This document shows, one piece after another, positions 59,000 to 64,000 of a stretch of 64,000 nucleotides of DNA. This DNA comes from Companilactobacillus tucceti DSM 20183 (lineage in GTDB: Bacteria > Bacillota > Bacilli > Lactobacillales > Lactobacillaceae). Location of the stretch: contig NZ_AZDG01000011.1 in assembly GCF_001434665.1 (NCBI RefSeq), positions 1-64,000 on the forward strand, read 5' to 3'. The position numbers and the translations under genes were made by a program. How positions within the stretch are numbered: position 1 is the stretch's first letter; every line of letters begins with the position of its first letter. Below the pieces are notes generated by a model that saw nothing but the letters and a program-made list of their open reading frames with translations, did not search any database and was not told where the DNA came from.

Positions 59000-60126
59000 T
59001 AAAATTCCTCCAAATTTGTCTCGTAAACTTCTCCGGCAACTACTGCAAAATGAGGAACAATCGACATATCTGTAGTTTTTTCATTGCCGTTGGAATCGAT
59101 TAAAACTTTAGATTTACTTTCGACATCAAAAATTGTTAAATCACCATCAAATCCTGATTTTAATTGACCTTTATTTTTTAAATTAAAATTCTCAGCTGGA
59201 TTTGTTGTGATCATTGGCAATATATCGGGTAAGGTGTATCCAAGATAAAGCATCTTATCTAAACAAGTTGCCAAGTTATAGACTGGACCATTCTCACGAT
59301 TGTGATGATAAAGATCACTACTGATAGACTTTGGAGTTAGTCCAATACTTCGAGCTTCTTGCGCTACTTCAAAATTAAAACTATCGGTTCCGTGTCCAAC
59401 ATCAAAAATTATTCCGCGATTATATCCTTCAATTGCAAAATCCTTAATCCTATGCAAATCAAGGTTCATGATTCCATTTTGTTTACCGTTATAACAGTGA
59501 GTCATAATATCTCCTGGACTCATTAAGGACATAATTTCACTCAATTCAGGAGGATTACTTCCGATATGGACCATCAATGGTAAATCATGATTTAGTTTTT
59601 GAATTGCTTTAGCTCTTTCTAGTGGATGTACACCATTACCAGAAACAACTGATTTACTTATTCGAGCCTTAATACCAACCACAAACTCGGAATATTCTTC
59701 AATCATCTTTGTTACTAAATCATCTTTTATCCGTGTCATATCACCTAATTCATCTTGAGCAATAATGCCGGTTTTAGAAATATTACACATTGCATAAACA
59801 TTCGTTCTAGCATTTTTGCTTAATTTATAAAAATCAGGTAAATTATCATATCCGGTTGAACCAGCATCAATAACAGTTGTTACGCCAGCATCGACACCGT
59901 CTAAATCTGGTTTATCATAGTATAAACTTAATTTTTCATAACAATGAACATGATCATCGATCCAACCGGAACTGACATAGTATTTTGAATGGAGGTCAAA
60001 AACTTTTTTGGCCTCAACATTACCGGGAATCTTAGTCGCAACATCAATAATCTTGCCTTGATCTATTAATACTTCAATTGATTGACCAGTAATGGTTTTT
60101 CCATTCTTCACATATAAATCGACCAT
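58999..60126 (-). CDS. Amidohydrolase/deacetylase-family metallohydrolase
   Basis: The 375-residue TIM-barrel metal hydrolase is of the EF_0837 type. Metal ligands are His59 and His61 (DDHVHCYE), a probable carboxylated Lys in VVGIKARISK, His in LMVHIGSNPP, His in THCYNGKQNG and Asp in SSDLYHH. It is related to dihydroorotase and N-acetylglucosamine-6-phosphate deacetylase. In this operon it likely removes an acyl group or opens a lactam of an amino-sugar acid before the DgaE step (inference). RBS AGGAGG. It is the first enzyme gene behind the operon promoter at 60160-60190. Confidence 0.88.
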   Translation of the reverse strand: MVDLYVKNGKTITGQSIEVLIDQGKIIDVATKIPGNVEAKKVFDLHSKYYVSSGWIDDHVHCYEKLSLYYDKPDLDGVDAGVTTVIDAGSTGYDNLPDFYKLSKNARTNVYAMCNISKTGIIAQDELGDMTRIKDDLVTKMIEEYSEFVVGIKARISKSVVSGNGVHPLERAKAIQKLNHDLPLMVHIGSNPPELSEIMSLMSPGDIMTHCYNGKQNGIMNLDLHRIKDFAIEGYNRGIIFDVGHGTDSFNFEVAQEARSIGLTPKSISSDLYHHNRENGPVYNLATCLDKMLYLGYTLPDILPMITTNPAENFNLKNKGQLKSGFDGDLTIFDVESKSKVLIDSNGNEKTTDMSIVPHFAVVAGEVYETNLEEF

Positions 60127-60149
60127 GATATCCTCCTATTTTTTGTTCG

Positions 60150-60192
60150 AATAGATAATAACATTATAATGTTTATATGTAAAACGCTTTCT
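60150..60192 (-). promoter_or_regulatory. Operon promoter with palindromic operator and cre-like site
   Basis: On the minus strand, TTTACA and TATTAT are 17 bases apart (about 60183-60155). The perfect 14-bp palindrome AACATTATAATGTT (60160-60173) lies in the spacer and -10, a natural target for the adjacent GntR protein. GTAAAACGCTTTCT (60179-60192) is a weak (11/14) cre match just upstream. Confidence 0.7.
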
Positions 60193-60895
60193 AAATCTCA
60201 TATTTAATTTTATATGGATTTAGAGACGTTAAATAAATGGCCTCTGAATATTCAATTAAGTGACCATGATGATTAAATGACTTTCTGATTCTTCTAATGC
60301 CAATGTCTTCTGAACTTTCCAATTGTTTTTGTTCGTCAGAATTTAGTTTATAAGCAAAAAACTCATCATCAAAATTATTTACCATTTCCCCTATCTCTTT
60401 GATAACTTGGTACAGAGAGACTTTTTCTAATTCGTACTTCATTTCATCATTCAATTTGAACGGCAAATAATGATGTAATAAAATATATGGTCTTCCATTA
60501 AGTCGATATATTTTTGTGATACGCGTTATAGATCCAGTAAGACGATTTAGGTCGAATTTAACCGGACTTTCATCAGCTGATATTTCATCAACTGACAAAA
60601 TCTCTTTTTGTAGTTCGCTACCTTCATGCTCCAGAATACTACTAAATGATTGAGCTTTTGATAGCCTATTAAATAAGCGATTACTGATAACAGTAGTCCC
60701 CTTACCACTTTGTTTTTCTACATATCCTTCGCTTACTAAGACTTTTATAGCGTTGCGAACGGTTATTTTACTAACATCATAAATTTTTTCTAACTCTGTC
60801 TCAGTAGGTAAAAAATCTCCTACGTCATATTCACCAGATAAAATTTTTCTTTTTAAATCATCAGCAACTTGTTGGTACAAAATAATACGTTCCAT
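60191..60895 (-). CDS. GntR/HutC-family regulator of the DUF4310 operon
   Basis: The 234-residue protein has an N-terminal GntR winged helix (LYQQVADDLKRKILSGEYDVGDFLPTETELEKIYDVSKITVRNAIKVLVSEGYVEKQSGKGTTV, about 6-69) and a C-terminal UTRA ligand domain (about 85-230). HutC/NagR-like members sense phosphorylated sugars, amino sugars or histidine derivatives. It lies 64 bases upstream of the amidohydrolase gene, same strand, with a separate promoter between them. An N-acetylated or phosphorylated amino-sugar acid is a plausible inducer. RBS GGAG. Confidence 0.9.
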   Translation of the reverse strand: MERIILYQQVADDLKRKILSGEYDVGDFLPTETELEKIYDVSKITVRNAIKVLVSEGYVEKQSGKGTTVISNRLFNRLSKAQSFSSILEHEGSELQKEILSVDEISADESPVKFDLNRLTGSITRITKIYRLNGRPYILLHHYLPFKLNDEMKYELEKVSLYQVIKEIGEMVNNFDDEFFAYKLNSDEQKQLESSEDIGIRRIRKSFNHHGHLIEYSEAIYLTSLNPYKIKYEI

Positions 60896-60919
60896 ATTTA
60901 TTCTCCAATAATACTTTCT

Positions 60920-60947
60920 ATAATGATTATATTATCATAATCATTAT
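60920..60947. promoter_or_regulatory. Inverted repeat upstream of the GntR gene
   Basis: ATAATGATTAT (60920-60930) and ATAATCATTAT (60937-60947) are perfect 11-bp arms with a 6-base spacer. A second dyad GTTAG-TTATAAG-CTAAC lies at about 60955-60971. The first could be an autoregulatory site. Confidence 0.5.
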
Positions 60948-61003
60948 TTTAATAGTTAGTTATAAGCTAACTAACATTACTTATTTGTAAATCGCAAAAA
61001 GAG

Positions 61004-61047
61004 TGTGACAAAAAAGGGATCATGACTTATGTCACACCCCTTTTTAC
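61004..61047 (-). terminator. Terminator of the two-component operon
   Basis: On the minus strand AAAAAGGGGTGTGACATAAGTC pairs back through TGA..CCCTTTTTT: arms AAAAAAGGG and CCCTTTTT with an inner GTGAC/TGAC helix, then T run. The border GAGTGTGACAAAA lies at 61000-61011. Confidence 0.6.
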
Positions 61048-61078
61048 TTCAAATCATATCTCGCCAGATTCTAACTAC

Positions 61079-62572
61079 CTACTCTTCATCATCGGATTTG
61101 TTATGTTCATAACCCTCATCAAAGAATGTAACGGTAAAGGTAGTACCTTTATCCAACTCACTCTTAACTTTTATTTCGCCACCATGATTTTCTATCAACT
61201 GATGAACAATTGATAATCCTAGACCAGATTCACCATACTTACGGTTCTTACGTGAAGGATCGGCTTTATAATAACGATCCCAAATATTTTTAACTTGATC
61301 TTCAGACATACCAATACCGGTATCTTTGATCTCAAAAATAGATGCATGCTTATCATCTTTACGATAACCGGAAACAGTAACTTCACCATCATTAGTAAAT
61401 TGAATAGAATTTTGAATAATATTAAACATCACTTGGACAAAGCGATCGTAATCCGCATAAGTCATCAATTTATCTTCTGGAGTTTTTAAAGTGATTTTAT
61501 CATTAGATTCTCCTGCTTTTTTCTCTAACTGTGATGTAATGTCCTTCAATGGAACAGTAGCATCAAATTCTCTTCTAGCTAAAGTAATTTGATTAGTTCT
61601 GATTTTTTCATAATCAAGATTTTCATTAACTAAACGAATCAAACGATTAGTCTCATTTCTCATTAACTCAATGCTTTGACCCTTGGATTCTTCAGGAATA
61701 GCATCATAAGCAAGTCCCTCCAATAATCCATTGATAGTAGTTAATGGAGTTCTCATTTCATGAGATGCATCTGCCATAAATTCTTTTCGACGTTGTTCTT
61801 GACGTTTTATTTCTTTATCAGAGGCTTCAAGTGACTTGACCATCTTATTAAAATCATCAGCCAAATCATCCAATTCGTCTCGATTTTTACTTTCAATTTG
61901 AACAGAGAAATCATTATTAGCAACTCTTCTTGTAGCGCCACGTAAGCGATTGATTCTATTAACTTGATACCTAGACAACAAGAAACTTAAAATTATCGCT
62001 GCTAACAAGGAGATCAACAAGGCAAAATAAAGCCGACTATTGATTTCACCAATATTAGTCTGCAATTCACTAACATCTGAACCAGCCCAAACAGCGGCAA
62101 CTAATTTACCGTTTTGGAACCACGGAGTAAGAACATAAACATAACTAATATCACCCTTCTTACTTAATTGCGGATTCCCTTCCGTTCCTTCAGGCTTTTG
62201 AATATTTCGAATTGTCTTTCCTTGCTTTAACTTATTCCAATATGATTTCTTTAAATGCAGTTTTACATTACTTGGATGAGATGGATATACTTGATTATTC
62301 TTATAATCAAACACAGCAAACTGAACATTGCGTTCTGATAAAACTTGTTCAACAGTACGAATGTTATCACCAGTAATATTATGTATCTCACCAGTATTTG
62401 GATCTGTTTTTAAAGCTATCTTCTCCAAATTTCCTGCGTAACTCTCTAAACTCTTATAAGTTCGATTGTATTCCCACGTTGTAGAAGTACTAGTAACCGA
62501 ATAGAGAATGATTCCAAGAGTTGTTAAAATAACAATCAAGAAACTCAGCATATTTTGATAAATTAATTTCAT
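61079..62572 (-). CDS. Sensor histidine kinase
   Basis: The 497-residue kinase has two membrane helices (about 8-28 and 177-199) around an extracytoplasmic sensor domain of about 150 residues. A HAMP domain follows (about 200-255, RDELDDLADDFNKMVKSL). Then come the HisKA domain with FMADASHEMRTPLTTI and an HATPase domain with N box NIIQNSIQFT, G1 DTGIGM and G2 GLGLSI. It phosphorylates the response regulator encoded 3 bases upstream. The signal is unknown; the sensor domain resembles none I can name. The C-terminus is very acidic. Confidence 0.92.
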   Translation of the reverse strand: MKLIYQNMLSFLIVILTTLGIILYSVTSTSTTWEYNRTYKSLESYAGNLEKIALKTDPNTGEIHNITGDNIRTVEQVLSERNVQFAVFDYKNNQVYPSHPSNVKLHLKKSYWNKLKQGKTIRNIQKPEGTEGNPQLSKKGDISYVYVLTPWFQNGKLVAAVWAGSDVSELQTNIGEINSRLYFALLISLLAAIILSFLLSRYQVNRINRLRGATRRVANNDFSVQIESKNRDELDDLADDFNKMVKSLEASDKEIKRQEQRRKEFMADASHEMRTPLTTINGLLEGLAYDAIPEESKGQSIELMRNETNRLIRLVNENLDYEKIRTNQITLARREFDATVPLKDITSQLEKKAGESNDKITLKTPEDKLMTYADYDRFVQVMFNIIQNSIQFTNDGEVTVSGYRKDDKHASIFEIKDTGIGMSEDQVKNIWDRYYKADPSRKNRKYGESGLGLSIVHQLIENHGGEIKVKSELDKGTTFTVTFFDEGYEHNKSDDEE

Positions 62573-62575
62573 ATT

Positions 62576-63322
62576 TTAATCAGCCTTGACTCCTGAATCA
62601 TCAAATTTGTAACCAACACCCCAAACTGTTTCTATAACTTGAGGACCGACCTTTTCTATTTTTTGACGTAATTTCTTAATATGAGCATCAACTGTACGCT
62701 CCTCACCAAAGTAATCATAATCCCAAACTTGTTCCAAAAGCTGTTCTCTTGAAAATACTTGTTTAGGTTTACTAGAAAGAGTTTTCAACAAATCAAATTC
62801 TTTTGGTGTCAAATCAGGTATTTCTTTACCATCCAAAAATGCTTCACGAGTATTTGAATTTAGTTTGAAGTATCCAGTGTTAACGTCAAAGCCTTCATTA
62901 TTTTCATCTGTATCTGGTTTATCACTATTAGTTTTAGCAGCTTCTTTTGCGACACTTTCGTTTCTTCTGTGAATAGCCTTCATCCTTGCAATTAAAGTAA
63001 TTGGGCTGAATGGCTTAGTTACATAATCATCAGCACCAAATTCCAATCCTAAGACTTGATCACTTTCGGTATCACGGGCAGTTAACATAATTATTGGGAC
63101 AGTTTTAGAAACTTTACGGATCTCTTTAGCAACTTCCATTCCATCTTTACCAGGTAAGTTTAAATCTAAAGTTATCATATCCCACTCATCAGCGTGTTCG
63201 TTGAACATATCAACAGCTTCATTACCATCATATGCAAAACTAGCATCCCAATTTTCTTTTTGGAAAAACATACTCATCATTTCCGAAACAGATTTATTAT
63301 CTTCTATCATTAATATTTTCAT
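62576..63322 (-). CDS. OmpR-family response regulator
   Basis: The 248-residue protein has a receiver domain (1-120) with phosphorylation site Asp53 in ITLDLNLPGKDG and the signalling Lys in VTKPFSP. A C-terminal winged helix (about 150-245) carries LTPKEFDLLKTLSSKPKQVFSREQLLEQVWDYDYFGEERTVDAHIKKLRQKI. An unusual polar linker of about 25 residues, rich in Asn, Asp and Glu, separates the two. It is the first gene of the operon with the kinase. Targets are unknown. The weak RBS GTGGAAAA precedes the ATG. Confidence 0.93.
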   Translation of the reverse strand: MKILMIEDNKSVSEMMSMFFQKENWDASFAYDGNEAVDMFNEHADEWDMITLDLNLPGKDGMEVAKEIRKVSKTVPIIMLTARDTESDQVLGLEFGADDYVTKPFSPITLIARMKAIHRRNESVAKEAAKTNSDKPDTDENNEGFDVNTGYFKLNSNTREAFLDGKEIPDLTPKEFDLLKTLSSKPKQVFSREQLLEQVWDYDYFGEERTVDAHIKKLRQKIEKVGPQVIETVWGVGYKFDDSGVKAD

Positions 63323-63415
63323 TTATTTTCCACTCCATATAGTTACCACTACCTCAAACAGGTAAAACTTGTTACTATGAATAAGTATACAAAATAAATT
63401 GAGGTCGGTGATTTT

Positions 63416-64000
63416 TTGAATAAGAACTATCAAGGCACAGTATTTTTTTATCTTGACGGCACATTACTAAACGAACACTCGCAAGTTGATCCAGATGTAG
63501 CAGATGCAATTCATCAATTACGAGAAAACAACTATCTTCCAGTTATCTGTACAGGTCGTGCACCTGACGAAATTGTTGATATATCTAAAGCAACTGGTAT
63601 TGATACTAATATTACTTTAAATGGCGCACTTGTCCAATCAGAACAAGAAATTATTTATGAAAATATTCTTGAACCTGAACTTATTGAAAAAGTAATTGAT
63701 ACAGCTACAAAATTCGATGATGTTGTCGGTATGCATTCATACACATCAACATCTATTAATCGCAGAACTGATGTAGTCGAGGACTTTTATCAAATGGTGC
63801 ATTTGCCATTACCAAAAGTTGACGCTGATTTTTACAAAAAAGTAAAAGTTCCTATGATCGTCGTTGTATCACCTGAAAAAGAAGATCGTTACCAGGTAAA
63901 ATATCCAGAATTGAAATTCTATAAAACAGGTACCTACTCTATTGACGTTGTAAAAAACGGTATTACCAAAATGAGTGGTATCAATAATCTAATTAAGAAT
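63416..64000 (+). CDS. HAD (Cof-type) hydrolase, partial, nucleophile Asp replaced
   Basis: The frame opens with TTG 63416 (GAGG 11 bases upstream) and runs off the window end at 64000, so at least 195 residues are encoded and the 3' part is missing. It is a class IIB HAD phosphatase by TLL...ICTGRAPDEI (motif II Thr) and a cap domain. Motif I reads VFFYLDGTLL: the first Asp of DxDGT, the nucleophile that takes the phosphate, is Tyr (TAT at 63449-63451). Either the protein lost phosphatase activity or the base is an error. It diverges from the response regulator gene. Confidence 0.85.
   Translation, partial: MNKNYQGTVFFYLDGTLLNEHSQVDPDVADAIHQLRENNYLPVICTGRAPDEIVDISKATGIDTNITLNGALVQSEQEIIYENILEPELIEKVIDTATKFDDVVGMHSYTSTSINRRTDVVEDFYQMVHLPLPKVDADFYKKVKVPMIVVVSPEKEDRYQVKYPELKFYKTGTYSIDVVKNGITKMSGINNLIKN

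Noticed and set aside
1-64000. Prophage, insertion sequence, integrative element, tRNA or rRNA
   Set aside because: No integrase, transposase, structural phage gene or RNA gene could be recognised on either strand.

Overview
This is an AT-rich stretch of a Gram-positive chromosome, almost certainly from a heterofermentative-type or flexible Lactobacillaceae species. The evidence is ClpL, SLAP-domain and WxL-domain surface proteins, L-2-hydroxyisocaproate dehydrogenase, aspartate 4-decarboxylase, an LtaS-type lipoteichoic acid synthase, a T-box leader, and AGGAGG ribosome binding sites before nearly every gene. I cannot name the species. I see no rRNA, tRNA, CRISPR array, IS element or prophage. 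The DNA looks like ordinary but accessory-rich chromosome, with islands for sugar-acid use, cobalamin uptake and cell-surface proteins.

Layout. 0.1-3.3 kb: a secreted LysM/3D protein, a MerR-controlled NAD(P)-binding protein operon and a divergent flavodoxin. 3.4-13.5 kb: a GH65 phosphorylase, a solitary WxL/lectin surface protein, a MATE pump, and an esterase plus GPH sugar transporter; the GH65 gene and the transporter share the operator TGTTTAAACA. 13.6-19.5 kb: a candidate small RNA, a MarR regulator, and a probable vitamin B12 locus made of PduO adenosyltransferase, an ECF S component, glycerol/diol facilitator, double ABC ATPase, EcfT and a secreted DUF4430 (transcobalamin-like) protein. 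19.6-22.9 kb: a SnoaL-like protein, a divergent RpiA, a TetR regulator, a small membrane protein and a hydroxyacid dehydrogenase. 23-32 kb: a sugar-acid catabolic island with glucarate dehydratase, LysR, lactonase, a galactonate-dehydratase-like enolase-superfamily enzyme, a D-hydroxyacid dehydrogenase, and DASS and GntP permeases, with cre-like sites.

32-54 kb: aspartate 4-decarboxylase, AlkD-like protein, a glycosyltransferase, a purine permease, ClpL with a small HTH protein and a newly noticed 42-residue protein, a lipase-like protein, two tandem SLAP proteins, MntH with a TetR repressor, an L,D-transpeptidase, Pgi, VanZ-like protein, LtaS, and an amino-acid permease behind a T-box whose specifier reads as AUG (Met).

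54.6-60.9 kb holds the most interesting system. It is a nine-gene GntR-controlled operon: amidohydrolase, DgaE-like PLP ammonia-lyase, a PRD-domain gene broken by an in-frame TAA, the glycine-rich SFCGS protein, DUF4312, DUF4311, DUF4310 and a KDGP aldolase. The four DUF/SFCGS proteins look like an uncharacterised, possibly phosphorylating, transporter that feeds an amino-sugar-acid pathway ending in pyruvate and glyceraldehyde 3-phosphate. The window closes with a two-component system and the start of a HAD protein that lacks the usual nucleophilic aspartate.

A second signal runs across the window: two families of dispersed, strongly structured repeats. Family 1 is at 19417-19554, 22843-22984 and 37758-37905. 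Family 2 is at 25435-25558 and 37590-37714. Their stems differ in sequence but keep pairing, while loops and internal loops are conserved. Most copies begin within about a dozen bases of a stop codon, in the polarity in which the G-U wobbles make sense, so they look like 3' UTR RNA elements.
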